From positions 120,782 to 184,781 of the forward strand of contig NZ_JAPDDT010000014.1 of the NCBI RefSeq assembly GCF_025950235.1: a DNA stretch of 64,000 bases, given 5' to 3'. The notes under the pieces were generated by a model. That model saw nothing but the letters and a program-made list of their open reading frames with translations. It was not told the DNA's origin and searched no databases. The stretch is from Luteolibacter arcticus (GTDB lineage: Bacteria; Verrucomicrobiota; Verrucomicrobiia; Verrucomicrobiales; Akkermansiaceae). The translations under genes and the position numbers were made by a program. Below, piece by piece: positions 45,076 through 54,610 of this stretch (its first letter is position 1; each line of letters begins with the position of its first letter).

Positions 45076-45882
45076 TCACTTCTTTGGCCGTCCGAAACCC
45101 GGCTTTGGCCGGCCTTGGGCATCGAGCTTGTCGGTGGCCCACAGCACGCCCTTGGCGACCATGTCGAGATAGCGGGCGTCTTCCACCGTGGCATTGTTGT
45201 GGCCGATGGTGGTCGCGAAGACGCGGGTCTTCTTGGGGCCGTAGAGGTTCGTCCACACGACCACGGCTTCGGACTTCTCCTGGGTGCCAGTGGCCAGCGG
45301 CGAGGCGGTTTTGTGAACGTCTACGTTGTTGTAGAGTTCCTCGTTGATGGTGGTCCAGTCCTTGGCTCCCTTGGTGATCGGGTGGCTGGTGTCGGTGAAT
45401 TTGATGTCGATCGGCTTCTGCGGGCCGTGGCCGCTGGATTGCAGGCCGAGCAGCTCAAACCACATCTTGTCGTCGTCCTTGGTCGCCTTCTTTTGGAATT
45501 CACCGACGCGGTAGCTGTGCATCGCGCAGTGGAGGGCGAGTGCCGGGGTGCCGTCGATGTGCGGCTTGAGCACGCCTTTGACGACTTCCACGTCCTTGAT
45601 GTCGGCGGCGCACTCGTCGTGGATGACCAGGTCGTAGCCGGCGGCGTAGTCGGGGTTCCCGTAGATCGGCAGCTTTGGCTTGGTGCTGCCGTCGTCCACG
45701 TGGATCTGGTCGACGGTTACGTTGATCCGCTCCTCCAGACCCTTTTTCAGGATGTTCGTCTGGTTCTTGTAGTCGTGGCAGCAGCCGCCGGTGATCAGCA
45801 TCACCTTGAGCGGCTTGGCTTCCTGGGCGTGGGCGGAGAGGGCGAGGGTGCCCATGAGGGCGAGGATCGACGGCAGTTTCAT
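45076..45882 (-). CDS. ThuA domain protein
   Basis: 268 residues from ATG 45882, chosen because it begins a signal peptide (ending SAHAQEA); a longer in-frame start at 46218 would run through the neighbour's region. ThuA-like (class I glutamine-amidotransferase-like fold) proteins are frequent in PVC bacteria. Conserved stretches are VMLITGGCCHDY, VDDGSTKPKLP and LALHCAMHSYR. The family is linked to sugar (trehalose) metabolism, but its reaction is not established. Confidence 0.85.
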   Translation of the reverse strand: MKLPSILALMGTLALSAHAQEAKPLKVMLITGGCCHDYKNQTNILKKGLEERINVTVDQIHVDDGSTKPKLPIYGNPDYAAGYDLVIHDECAADIKDVEVVKGVLKPHIDGTPALALHCAMHSYRVGEFQKKATKDDDKMWFELLGLQSSGHGPQKPIDIKFTDTSHPITKGAKDWTTINEELYNNVDVHKTASPLATGTQEKSEAVVVWTNLYGPKKTRVFATTIGHNNATVEDARYLDMVAKGVLWATDKLDAQGRPKPGFGRPKK

Positions 45883-46119
45883 GCTGGAAGGAATGTTGCG
45901 GGGCCGGATGGCGTGACGCCAGAACGGAACCGGCGAGGCGATCATTTCATCCGGGGGCTCCCCCAAACCGGTAGATTTTGAAAGCCGCGACGGGACGCCA
46001 GTGGGCGCAAATGCCGTGAAGAGTTTCAAATGAGGCAGCCCGGATCCCCCCAAACAGGCTTCTTGCCTCGCCGCCCTTGGTATGCCACCCTGACAGGTGA
46101 GAAAGGAGTTTTGATCGCC

Positions 46120-46446
46120 ATGAAGGAATTGTTCGATGCATGGCGGGACGTGGACCGCAACAAGGTCGCCGCCCTGCTGAGCGTGCTCCCCGGCTTGGGG
46201 CATCTCTACAAGCACCACTACCTGGACGGCCTCGGGATCATGATCGTAGGCAATGCGCTGATGGTCTTTTGCGCCGCCTGGCTCTCGTTGGCCACACTCG
46301 GCCTCTCGCTGATTGTGGTGCCGGTCCTATGGGTGGCCGGGGTCGCCTATTCGGCTTACGGGGCACCCGACCAGCACGGGACTCACCCGTGGCTACACGT
46401 CTGGGAGCACAAATGGGCCCACGCGATTCGCGGTAAGAAGCGCTGA
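46120..46446 (+). CDS. Small membrane protein
   Basis: 108 residues from ATG 46120. The start is set by a GGAG (46104-46107) 12 bases upstream, one of the few recognisable ribosome-binding sites in the window. Two hydrophobic segments (residues about 17-32 and 38-70) suggest a hairpin in the membrane, with a basic cytoplasmic tail HAIRGKKR. No family recognised. It lies alone, divergent from ThuA. Confidence 0.65.
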   Translation: MKELFDAWRDVDRNKVAALLSVLPGLGHLYKHHYLDGLGIMIVGNALMVFCAAWLSLATLGLSLIVVPVLWVAGVAYSAYGAPDQHGTHPWLHVWEHKWAHAIRGKKR

Positions 46447-46497
46447 TGGGCCAAACGGACCATTGAAAGGTCCGGACGTGGCCGATTGACTCGCGCC

Positions 46498-47358
46498 ATG
46501 GCGCTAGAACTCGTTCCCGCGACCGCGGAATCCATCCCGCGACTTTCCGTCATTTGCCACGAGGCGTTTTCCGCCCTGCACGACCGCTGCGGCATCGAGA
46601 GGGATATCCCCAGCCCGGAAGTCGGGGAAATGATCATCGGCCAGACCGTCCAGCGCCCCGACTACACCGGGGTGATGGCGGTGCTCGACGGGGAAATCGT
46701 CGGCTCGAATTTCATCACCTTCGCCGACGAGGTGGGGGGCGTGGGGCCGATCACCGTCGATCCCAAGGTGCAGTCGAAGGGCATTGGCAGGGTGCTGATG
46801 CAGTGGGCGATCGACGAGGCCCGGCGGCGCGAGACCCGGCAGGTCCGGCTCTTCCAAGAGGCGATCAACACGGCCTCCCTGTCGCTCTACACCGCGCTCG
46901 GCTTTGACTGGCGAGATACTGGGGTATTGATGCAGGCGACGCCCGCCGCGGAAGAGGATCCGGAGGTGCGGCCCATCACGGCGGAGGATCTGCCGGCGAT
47001 CGCGGAGCTTTCCCGGCAGAGCTACGGCTTCTCCCGCGCCGGCGATGCGGCGCAGTTGATCACTTGGGAGGTGCCGGGGTTCCTGAAGCTCCGCGGTGGA
47101 AAGCCGGTTGCCTATTTGTTCAGTACGCTTTTTGGTCATGCCGGGGCGGAGACCGAGGAAGATCTGCTGGCGCTGGCCGCCCAAGCTGCCCGCCATCTCC
47201 CGCCGCCGCTGGCGAAGTTCATCTGCCCGATGTCCCGGCCGGGGCTATTCCGCAAGGCGCTCGCGACCGGCCACCGGACCGGGAAGGTGCTATCCTACAT
47301 GTCGCTGGGAGACTTCACCCCGCCACCGGGAGCGCATTTCCCGTCGATCCAGTGTTGA
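46498..47358 (+). CDS. GNAT-family N-acetyltransferase with second degenerate domain
   Basis: 286 residues from ATG 46498 (ATG 46486 also in frame). The N-terminal half has the acetyl-CoA-binding motif VQSKGIGRVLMQWAIDEARRR (Q/RxxGxG/A pattern) and LYTALGF, so it should be an active GNAT. The C-terminal half begins with another GNAT-like strand (VRPITAEDLPAIAEL) but lacks the Q/RxxGxG motif, so it is likely a degenerate repeat used for binding. Substrate unknown. Confidence 0.8.
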   Translation: MALELVPATAESIPRLSVICHEAFSALHDRCGIERDIPSPEVGEMIIGQTVQRPDYTGVMAVLDGEIVGSNFITFADEVGGVGPITVDPKVQSKGIGRVLMQWAIDEARRRETRQVRLFQEAINTASLSLYTALGFDWRDTGVLMQATPAAEEDPEVRPITAEDLPAIAELSRQSYGFSRAGDAAQLITWEVPGFLKLRGGKPVAYLFSTLFGHAGAETEEDLLALAAQAARHLPPPLAKFICPMSRPGLFRKALATGHRTGKVLSYMSLGDFTPPPGAHFPSIQC

Positions 47359-47370
47359 TTCAAGGGATCT

Positions 47371-48195
47371 TCAGTTCGCCGGCGACATCGACCACTTCTC
47401 GCCGCCCTTGCTGACCCCCTCGAACTTTGAAGCGCTCAAATCGGGGATCTCGAACTTAATCCAGCCGCTGGAGATCCAGTGGCACCAGAGCACCTTCTCG
47501 TCCTCAATCTTCCACTTCCATACGACGGCGGTCTCATCGCCGCGCGATGCCGTTCCATTCTCGCGGAATTTGACTGTCCAAGGACGCTCCCCCTGCGGTT
47601 TCACTTCCCACTTCGTTGAGAGTATCAGGTCCCGGGCTGACTTGATCACCTGCTTCCCGGAGAGTTTTGCGATGGTGTCGTCAATGCTGGCCGCCTCGTC
47701 GCGAACCGCCTTTGCATCCTCGATCTTCCCCTCCTTGGTAAGGCGAGTCACCAGCGCTTCGAGTTTCCGCCGATGAAAGGTCCATGCCTCAACGAGTGCC
47801 GGCTTGGAGGAAGCTTCGAGTTTCGCGCGCTGCTCGATGTAGACCTTTCCGAGCTTGGCGAGTTCCGGGTCGGTTGATTCGCCAGCAGGTGGTGTGCCGT
47901 CGGCGAAGCTCTTGATGGCTCCATCGATTTGCTCCACCAGATCGAGTTTGCCCGCATCTTGGGCCTCCACCCGGCGCTTCTCCAGCGCCGCTTTGTACTT
48001 GGTGTCGAGGTCGACGACCGGCTGGCGGATCTTCTTCAGGTTATCGTCGCGCGTGCCGGAGATCAGATCGTGCTCTAACTGGGCGGCCGGTGAAAGTTCC
48101 CCGGCGCCGGCGTGATGCACCGGCAGGCCGATGCTGGTGAACCACAGCAGACCAGCAGCAAGCCGGGAAGAAGGGACGAATCTCAGGGGTTTCAT
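47371..48195 (-). CDS. Secreted hypothetical protein with helical core
   Basis: 274 residues with a signal peptide (ending AGAGE). The middle third is a charged helical segment (DTKYKAALEKRRVEAQDAGK and following) and the last about 80 residues are a beta domain with WKWKIEDEKVLWCHW. Proteins of this build are common in Verrucomicrobia and Planctomycetes, but no function is known. It converges with the GNAT gene, the stops 12 bases apart. Confidence 0.65.
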   Translation of the reverse strand: MKPLRFVPSSRLAAGLLWFTSIGLPVHHAGAGELSPAAQLEHDLISGTRDDNLKKIRQPVVDLDTKYKAALEKRRVEAQDAGKLDLVEQIDGAIKSFADGTPPAGESTDPELAKLGKVYIEQRAKLEASSKPALVEAWTFHRRKLEALVTRLTKEGKIEDAKAVRDEAASIDDTIAKLSGKQVIKSARDLILSTKWEVKPQGERPWTVKFRENGTASRGDETAVVWKWKIEDEKVLWCHWISSGWIKFEIPDLSASKFEGVSKGGEKWSMSPAN

Positions 48196-48341
48196 CGACT
48201 ACACGCAACCGGGGCGCAACAGGCAGCACTAGGACTTGCAGCCACGAAGGGCGAGTAAAAAAGGGTCAGCAAAGAGCGTCCTTCCCGATTGGGAAACCCG
48301 GGTGCCTGTCACTTGCCATTGCGGTCCGGCATGCATGCATT

Positions 48342-49310
48342 CTAGGGGGCCTTCCTGCTTAGCACGGCAACCACCGGGTGATGGTCGGAGCCCATCCGGT
48401 CTGGAGAAACAGTCCGGCTCTGCACCTGCCAGTGGTCACTCACGAGGATGTGGTCGATGGGTAGCCCGATGCCGTTGCTTCGCCACGTCGAATGAAGGCC
48501 GAAACCGAGTGCTGAATCGCGAAGCTTGCCTCGTTTCAGCAAGCGCTGGAACCACGGCGAATAGGGCGTGCAATTCAGGTCGCCGAGCAACACCACCGGC
48601 ATCCCGGCGTTCGAGGCGATGCCCGCCGCCCGGTCATACTGCTCGTTCCGCTGGTCGAAGCGTGGTCCCGACCGCGGGGTGCGGGGATGCATGCCGATGA
48701 CCCGAACCGGCCCGCCCGGCGCATGCATGACGGTGGAAATCCACGGCTTGGCTGCGGCCAGGCCATCGGGATCCGGCGCGTCCAAGGGATGGCGGCTTAG
48801 CAGCCACATTCCTTCCGCTCCGTCGCGGCCACTCGAGATCTGGTGGGGATACTTTTCCTTCAATGGCGCAAGCCGCTCGCGCCAATCGTCGGTGCACTCG
48901 GTAAGCAAGAGCACATCCGCGTCCTGGTGGCTTAACCAAGGCATCGCGAGTTCCTTCGTCGGGTTTTCCCAGAGCACGTTCCAAGCGAGGAAGGTCAGCC
49001 CTTTTTCATCCGTGGCGGCGGGCCGGGAAATCCAATAGGGCGCGAGCGGCACCGCAGCCCACGCGATCAAAGCCACCGCGGTGGCCGCCAGTGCACGACG
49101 GCGCTTCCGGAAAAACCATGCCGCCAGCAAGACGAGCATTCCGATCCACCACCAGCGGAAGTGGCTCATCCGCTCGACGTGGCTCGACCAAATCCCCAGC
49201 GGCGACCCTGCTGTGCCCAAGGCGGCGATTCCCAGCAACAGCCCAGGACTTCCGCCGGCGATGGCTTTCAGCAGCGGCTTCCAGCGATGGGGCACGGCGA
49301 AGCCTTCCAT
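48342..49310 (-). CDS. Membrane-anchored endonuclease/exonuclease/phosphatase (EEP) protein
   Basis: 322 residues. Two to three N-terminal membrane segments (residues 10-95) precede an EEP catalytic domain with AWNVL, LLLTECTDDW, VRVIGMHPRT, LGDLNCTPYSPW, PIDHIL and GSDHHPV, i.e. the metal, catalytic and phosphate-binding residues of the DNase I/sphingomyelinase fold. The arrangement resembles membrane-bound EEP proteins of unknown substrate. It may cleave a phosphodiester lipid or nucleic acid outside the cytoplasm. Confidence 0.85.
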   Translation of the reverse strand: MEGFAVPHRWKPLLKAIAGGSPGLLLGIAALGTAGSPLGIWSSHVERMSHFRWWWIGMLVLLAAWFFRKRRRALAATAVALIAWAAVPLAPYWISRPAATDEKGLTFLAWNVLWENPTKELAMPWLSHQDADVLLLTECTDDWRERLAPLKEKYPHQISSGRDGAEGMWLLSRHPLDAPDPDGLAAAKPWISTVMHAPGGPVRVIGMHPRTPRSGPRFDQRNEQYDRAAGIASNAGMPVVLLGDLNCTPYSPWFQRLLKRGKLRDSALGFGLHSTWRSNGIGLPIDHILVSDHWQVQSRTVSPDRMGSDHHPVVAVLSRKAP

Positions 49311-49347
49311 CCGTGACGCACTGCGGCAAGGTCCACGATGGGTGACC

Positions 49348-52128
49348 TCATCGAGTGGATTTATCGACGCGTGATCGCGCCGGCTCCGCAGGATGGGCCG
49401 GGGTTTTCCAATTCATCCCGTACTTGCCGAGTTCCTCGCGCAACGCGGGGATGTCCCACGAAACCACTGCTCCGTCCGCCACATGGATCGCCAAGTGGCT
49501 ACTATCCGGGCTGAAGGCAAGGGTGGGCATGCCGACTTCGCCGACGGGTGAGGGGATCTCAAAGCGGGCGATTTTCGAAAGGTCGCGGGCATCGTGGAGG
49601 ACTACGGCCCGGCGGGTAGTGCTGGAGGCGATGGTACCATCGGGCGAGATCGTGAAGCCGAGCGGCGCTTCGCCGGTGTGCATGGCTTCGGAATTCCACG
49701 AGCCGGTGTCCCAGCGCGTCACGGCGTGGTCACCCCACAGCCAAAGCGTGTGGCCGTCATCCGTGAAGCGCGCGCCGAGCACCAGGCCCGGATGATCCAG
49801 CGGCCGGGGCGTGCCTCCTTGCAGGGAATGCAAGGTCGCGCCCGGGACGCGGAAGCTGCCGGTGACGAGCAGGTCTCCAGCGGGCGAAAAGGCGGCGCAG
49901 TAGGGGTCCTGCTGCGGGAGTTTTCGGACGGCGTGGTCGGCGGTGGCAACGAGAAGGAGGCGGTCGTTTTCCGGGCGCTCGTCATTGTGCGTCAAGGCCA
50001 GGAATTTTCCGTCCCGGGAGGCGGCGACGAGCAGCGGGCCGGGGCCGACCCGGGAGGATTGCGGGTTCGTGGCCGCTGGAAGGAAATCGGCCGACAGGGG
50101 AATGCGGCGCAGGCCCGCGTTCCAGCCAGAGAGCCAGAGGGCGTCCGGGGCGAGAGCGGCGGACATCCATTCGGTATCGAGCTTGGGAAAGCGCGCCACT
50201 TCGCGGCCCTCGGCGAGCGACCACAGGCGGCAGACGTCTTCATCCACCGTCACGGCGACCTTCCCGGAAGTCCCCAGATGCAGGCTCGCGAGGTTCTCCG
50301 ACCGCGGCTCGAGTGCTCCCGGGCCCACCACGGTGACAAACCGCGGCCACTCGAAACGGAAGCCATCAATCGCGCTGCCGTCCGAACGGCCGACTCGCAA
50401 CACGCTGCCGTCTTCCGACCACGCGACCGGTCCCGCGTGCTCTGGCAAGCTTGTGAGGCGAAGCAGCTCCGCGCCCAGGCCACCGTGCCAGACCCTCAGC
50501 ATCCCGTCGCGGGCGACGCTGACAAACTCCTGCCCGCCGGGGCGGAAGGCGACCGCTTCGAGATCGGCATTGTGTCCCCCGAAGCGATGCAGGCGCCGGC
50601 CGGTGAAGGTGTCCCAGACATACACCAGCCGGATCGAGCTGCCGCCGGCGATGAGGAGCTCGCCGGACCAATCGAGACAGGTGATCCGGTGATCGTGTTC
50701 CAGCCGTTGGAGAACTTTGCCCTCCGGCACGGAGAGGATTTCGATGACATCGGCACGTCCCCCCGGCCGCGAGCGAACCACGGCACGTCGGCGACCGGAG
50801 TCATCCGGAACGGAAAGCTCGCCCGCTGGCGGGGCGGGGAGCTCCCCTCCGAGGGCAGGCAGGAATTCGACTCCGGGCAGCGAGAGCGCGGCAATCGCCT
50901 CGTTCCGCAATCCCGGCGAAGACTTGATTTTCCAAGCCTCCTGGACCGCAGCCATCGCCCGACGCCGGGAATCGCCAACCCGCTCCGCCCGCGCCTCGTG
51001 GGAAGCCGCGATCAGAATCACCCGGCGTCCTTCGCGATCCTCCCGCCGATCTGCCGCCAGGAAACTGGTGATCAGGGTGGCAAGCAACAGTGCACACGCG
51101 ACTGCCAGCCCCGCAGTCCACGGCCGTCGCCGTGCCCAGTGCCACCCGCGGCCGAGCGGGCCGACGGGCTTGGCATGGATGGGCTCGCCGGAAAGAAAGC
51201 GCCCAAGGTCATCGGCCACCTCCTTGGCCGTGGCGTAGCGCTGGGCGGGATCCTTGCGCAGGCATTTCAGACAGACCGTTTCCAAGTCGCGCGGCACCGC
51301 CGGGTTCAGCTTCCGCAGGGAGAGGGGATCGTCTTCGCGGAGCTGGATGAGGACGGCATCGAGCGTCGGCCCCACGAAGGGAGGCCGGCTGGTGAGGAGG
51401 TGGTAAAGCGACGCGCCCAGACCATAGACATCCGTCCGGGCATCGGCCTCGCCACCGAAGGCTTGCTCGGGAGCCGCGTAGCCCGGTGAGCCGAGCATCT
51501 GGCCGGTGCGGGTCAGGTTGGAGTCGTGGTGGCTGTCCAGCCGGGCGATCCCGAAATCGGTGATCTGCGGCTTGGCCTCGTGGTCCAGCAGGATGTTGGA
51601 CGGCTTCAGGTCGCGGTGGAGCACTTGGTGGTCGTGAGCGTGCTGGACGGCCTCCGCGACGTGGCGCACGCACTGCGCGGCATCCCGTGCGGCGAGCGGA
51701 TGGTCGCGAACGAGCTGTTCCAGATTCTTTCCCGGCAGGTGCTCCATGCTGAACCACGGCACCCCGTCGTCCTCGCCGATGTCGAAAATCCCGACGATGC
51801 CAGGATGCTTCAGCCGTGCCGCCGCCCGCGCTTCGCGGTGAAAGCGCTCCCGTTCCTCCGCCCCGGCGAAGCGCGCCCGCAGCAGCACCTTCACTGCGAC
51901 CGTGCGATCCAGGCCGGTTTGCCGGGCGCGATAGACCACGCCCATGCCCCCGCGGCCGATCTCTTCGTGCAGCTCGAGGTTCGCCAGCCGGCCCCATGGC
52001 GCGGGCTCTTCGGGAGGTGGTTCGCCCGGATCGGCGAAGGAGACCTTGAAAAGACAGCGCGAGCACGGTCCCCCGCCGGCCATGGGCTCGCCGCAGACTT
52101 CGCACACGCTGCCGTTCCCGGAATTCAT
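49348..52128 (-). CDS. Membrane Ser/Thr protein kinase with WD40-like C-terminus
   Basis: 926 residues. A short zinc-ribbon-like start (CEVCGEP...CSRC) precedes a Hanks-type kinase domain: GRGGMGVVYRA, AVKVLL, HRDLKPSNIL, DFGIA and GSPGYAAPEQ, all intact. One transmembrane helix follows (AGLAVACALLLATLITSFLA). The rest, about 550 residues, is WD40/propeller-like. It is the second gene after an ECF sigma factor (16 bases between), the paired layout frequent in PVC bacteria, where the kinase is thought to control the sigma factor. Confidence 0.93.
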   Translation of the reverse strand: MNSGNGSVCEVCGEPMAGGGPCSRCLFKVSFADPGEPPPEEPAPWGRLANLELHEEIGRGGMGVVYRARQTGLDRTVAVKVLLRARFAGAEERERFHREARAAARLKHPGIVGIFDIGEDDGVPWFSMEHLPGKNLEQLVRDHPLAARDAAQCVRHVAEAVQHAHDHQVLHRDLKPSNILLDHEAKPQITDFGIARLDSHHDSNLTRTGQMLGSPGYAAPEQAFGGEADARTDVYGLGASLYHLLTSRPPFVGPTLDAVLIQLREDDPLSLRKLNPAVPRDLETVCLKCLRKDPAQRYATAKEVADDLGRFLSGEPIHAKPVGPLGRGWHWARRRPWTAGLAVACALLLATLITSFLAADRREDREGRRVILIAASHEARAERVGDSRRRAMAAVQEAWKIKSSPGLRNEAIAALSLPGVEFLPALGGELPAPPAGELSVPDDSGRRRAVVRSRPGGRADVIEILSVPEGKVLQRLEHDHRITCLDWSGELLIAGGSSIRLVYVWDTFTGRRLHRFGGHNADLEAVAFRPGGQEFVSVARDGMLRVWHGGLGAELLRLTSLPEHAGPVAWSEDGSVLRVGRSDGSAIDGFRFEWPRFVTVVGPGALEPRSENLASLHLGTSGKVAVTVDEDVCRLWSLAEGREVARFPKLDTEWMSAALAPDALWLSGWNAGLRRIPLSADFLPAATNPQSSRVGPGPLLVAASRDGKFLALTHNDERPENDRLLLVATADHAVRKLPQQDPYCAAFSPAGDLLVTGSFRVPGATLHSLQGGTPRPLDHPGLVLGARFTDDGHTLWLWGDHAVTRWDTGSWNSEAMHTGEAPLGFTISPDGTIASSTTRRAVVLHDARDLSKIARFEIPSPVGEVGMPTLAFSPDSSHLAIHVADGAVVSWDIPALREELGKYGMNWKTPAHPAEPARSRVDKSTR

Positions 52129-52144
52129 CTTCCCAGCGTAAGAA

Positions 52145-52879
52145 TCACGTTCCCAACAGCTCCGCGAGCGCCATCATTTCTTCTTCCAAAAGGCTGTCAT
52201 CGCGCAAGCCGGCGGCGACCTCGTGGCGCACCATGGCGCAGAAATCGGTGCGCATCCGGTACACTGCCACGGCGACGCTGCGACCGTGGATGCCGAGCTG
52301 CTCGCCGACCGCGTCGTAGTCGCCCGGGACGGCCTGGCGGGAGAGAAACGGGCTGATCATTTCGAAGACCTTCCCCTTGCCGGTCGCCTCGAATTCGTCC
52401 CGCAGCCGTGCCAGGGCCGCCTCCATCACCGCGTGCGCCCAGCGTTTTTCGAAGAAGGCTTCCGGTGCCTCTTGAGTCACGGGTTCCTGACCAAACCAGT
52501 GCTCGGCGTGGGCCATATCCAGAGAAACCGGCCGCTCGCCGCCACCGCGCTTCTGTGCGGTCTCGCGGTGGTGGGACTTGATCAGGAAGTTCTTCAGGAT
52601 GGTCACCAGCAGGGTGCTGAACCGGGTGTCGCGCTGCTCTACCTTGGAAAGCCAGTCCTGCTCGATGAGCTTGGCGAAGAAGGCCTGGGTGAGGTCGCTG
52701 GCGTCGTCCGGCCCATGGCCCCGGCGGCGGATGAAGGCGTAGACCGGATACCAGTAGCTGCGGGAAAAGTGCTCCCAGGCCCCGTCCCGCCGTGACGCTT
52801 CCCCGGCGTTCCCCAACAGCGTCCAGCGCGTCGTGGCAAAACGGGGGGAGGGTGGGAACTCATCGGAAGCCGGGGGCAT
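52145..52879 (-). CDS. ECF-type RNA polymerase sigma factor of the kinase-linked group
   Basis: 244 residues from ATG 52879; a longer in-frame start at 53152 lies in the preceding gap and is rejected. Region 2 covers WEHFSRSYWYPVYAFIRRRG and DASDLTQAFFAKL; region 4 contains the DYDAVGEQLGIHGRSVAVAVYRM helix-turn-helix. No anti-sigma factor is seen; the following Ser/Thr kinase probably regulates it. It is larger than most ECF factors because of an insertion between the two regions. Confidence 0.88.
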   Translation of the reverse strand: MPPASDEFPPSPRFATTRWTLLGNAGEASRRDGAWEHFSRSYWYPVYAFIRRRGHGPDDASDLTQAFFAKLIEQDWLSKVEQRDTRFSTLLVTILKNFLIKSHHRETAQKRGGGERPVSLDMAHAEHWFGQEPVTQEAPEAFFEKRWAHAVMEAALARLRDEFEATGKGKVFEMISPFLSRQAVPGDYDAVGEQLGIHGRSVAVAVYRMRTDFCAMVRHEVAAGLRDDSLLEEEMMALAELLGT

Positions 52880-53073
52880 GAGCACAATCACCTTGCCATG
52901 AAAGGGCTCTAACGCATTTGAAAAATTCCTGTAATCGCTCCCCGGCGACCGGGTGAAACAAAGATGACGCGTTTCGCCGCGTCCCAGATCCCCGGATTTC
53001 CCCCTCCCCGTTTGTTCCCCGGAGCCCGCCCCCACGGTCTCCGCGGGACAGACGGTAGGGAAGCCGCCTGCCG

Positions 53074-54483
53074 CTAGAGGCCCGGCCGACAGCCGAAGAA
53101 GCGGCGCTCCTTGACCATTTGGGCGACCTGGGTCGGGACCATGTCCACCCACGCCTCGTCACCGGCGGCGATCTTCTTCAGCACGTCACGCGAGAAGATG
53201 TGGAGGAACTCCGGCTTGAAATTGTCCAGCGCGACGAAGCTGCCGCGGTCGGCCAGGTAGCCGTAGAGCTTCTTCAATTCCGGCGCGACCTCGAGATTGT
53301 CCACATTGGTCAGCGCGCCGGTTTGCGCGTTTTGGAGCGGATAGATGTAGAGCTTGAGGTTGTATTTGAAGAGGCGGCCGAAGCTTTCGAGGATGCCGCC
53401 GGGGAGCTGGGTGTAGTACTTTTCCTCGAAGAGCTCGGTGAGGCTCGGCGTGCCCATGACGATGCCGATTCTCTCCTTGGTCCGCCAGGAGATGTAGGCG
53501 GCAAGCCGGTAATACTCGAAGTAGTCCGAGATCATCACCGTCATCCCACAGGCGGCGAGCAGGTCGGCGCGGGCGAGGAAATCGCGGCGGTCCACGTCGC
53601 TGCCACCGGCCAGCAGATTGCGCATGGTGAGCTCGAAGATCGGCAGCACCTGCTTCCCCGCGACATCCGGGTCGGCGGTGAATTTCTCCAGCGCGGACTG
53701 GAGCATGTCCAGGTTCACATGGGTCGGCGGGCGGAAGCTTCCCCGTTCGACCAACACCGCCTTTTTGTAGAGTGCCTCCGATGGTTGTAGTACTTGCCCG
53801 TCGGGCCCGAACATCGCCGCGCCGCTGAGGCCGAGCTGGACGAGCTTGAGGCTGATCAGCCGGTTGTCCACGGAGCGGAACTCGATGCCGCGGAACTCGA
53901 TCACGTCGATCTCGATGCGGCCGGTGGTCAGCTTGTCGAGCAGGCTTTCCACAAGCTGCTCCGGCTCGTGATGGAGGAAGAAGGCGCCGTAGAGCAGGTT
54001 CACGCCGACCACGCCGAGCGCTTCCTGTTGGAGCGAGGCCTCTGTGTCCAGCATGCGGATGTGGATGAGGATCTGGCTCGGCTCGTCGCGCGGGCGGGAT
54101 TGGAATTTCACGCCCATCCAGCCGTGGCACTCGTTGCCGCCCTTGAAGCTGCGGGCGACCACGGTGTCGGCGAAGGCGAAGAAGGCGGTGCTGTCGCCTC
54201 GCTTGTCGGCGAGGCGCTCGACATTGAGGGAAAACTCGCGGTCGAGCATCGCCTGGAGGCGGGTGCGGGAGACATAGCGGTCGCCGCTGCCGTAGATGGC
54301 ATCGCTGACCATCATGTCGTAGGCGGAGATGCTCTTGGCCACGGTCCCGGCGGCCGCGCCGACGCGGAAAAACCAACGCACGACCTCCTGACCGGCCCCA
54401 ATTTCGGCGAGCGTCCCGTACCAGCGCGGGTCGAGATTGATTTTGAGCGCCTTGTGGTGGGTATCGAGTTCTTCCTCGCGCAT
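53074..54483 (-). CDS. Conserved protein of uncertain function (often labelled TonB-dependent receptor or NaMN adenylyltransferase in error)
   Basis: 469 residues from ATG 54483; ATG 54501 (MLHRFP) is also possible, and a start further up is unlikely because it would enter the divergent gene's leader. The stretch ALKINLDPRWYGTLAEIGAGQEV with VGAAAGTVAKSISAYDM is characteristic of a widely conserved family. It has no signal peptide, TonB box or barrel strands, and no adenylyltransferase motif, so both names carried by relatives appear unsupported. Probably a soluble cytoplasmic protein. Function unknown. Confidence 0.75.
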   Translation of the reverse strand: MREEELDTHHKALKINLDPRWYGTLAEIGAGQEVVRWFFRVGAAAGTVAKSISAYDMMVSDAIYGSGDRYVSRTRLQAMLDREFSLNVERLADKRGDSTAFFAFADTVVARSFKGGNECHGWMGVKFQSRPRDEPSQILIHIRMLDTEASLQQEALGVVGVNLLYGAFFLHHEPEQLVESLLDKLTTGRIEIDVIEFRGIEFRSVDNRLISLKLVQLGLSGAAMFGPDGQVLQPSEALYKKAVLVERGSFRPPTHVNLDMLQSALEKFTADPDVAGKQVLPIFELTMRNLLAGGSDVDRRDFLARADLLAACGMTVMISDYFEYYRLAAYISWRTKERIGIVMGTPSLTELFEEKYYTQLPGGILESFGRLFKYNLKLYIYPLQNAQTGALTNVDNLEVAPELKKLYGYLADRGSFVALDNFKPEFLHIFSRDVLKKIAAGDEAWVDMVPTQVAQMVKERRFFGCRPGL

Positions 54484-54610
54484 TGGGAACCGGTGCAGCA
54501 TCTGCCGCGCCACGATGGAGCCGACCCATGTCCTATCCACCGGCAGTGATGGGGCGTGCCATGGTCGGTGCTTGAAAATCGCGCCCGCTCGCTCCGTAGA
54601 TGGGGACGCC

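Noticed and set aside
49594..51489. Long plus-strand open frame antisense to the Ser/Thr kinase
   Set aside because: The kinase and propeller are clear on the minus strand; the antisense frame has no recognisable domain.
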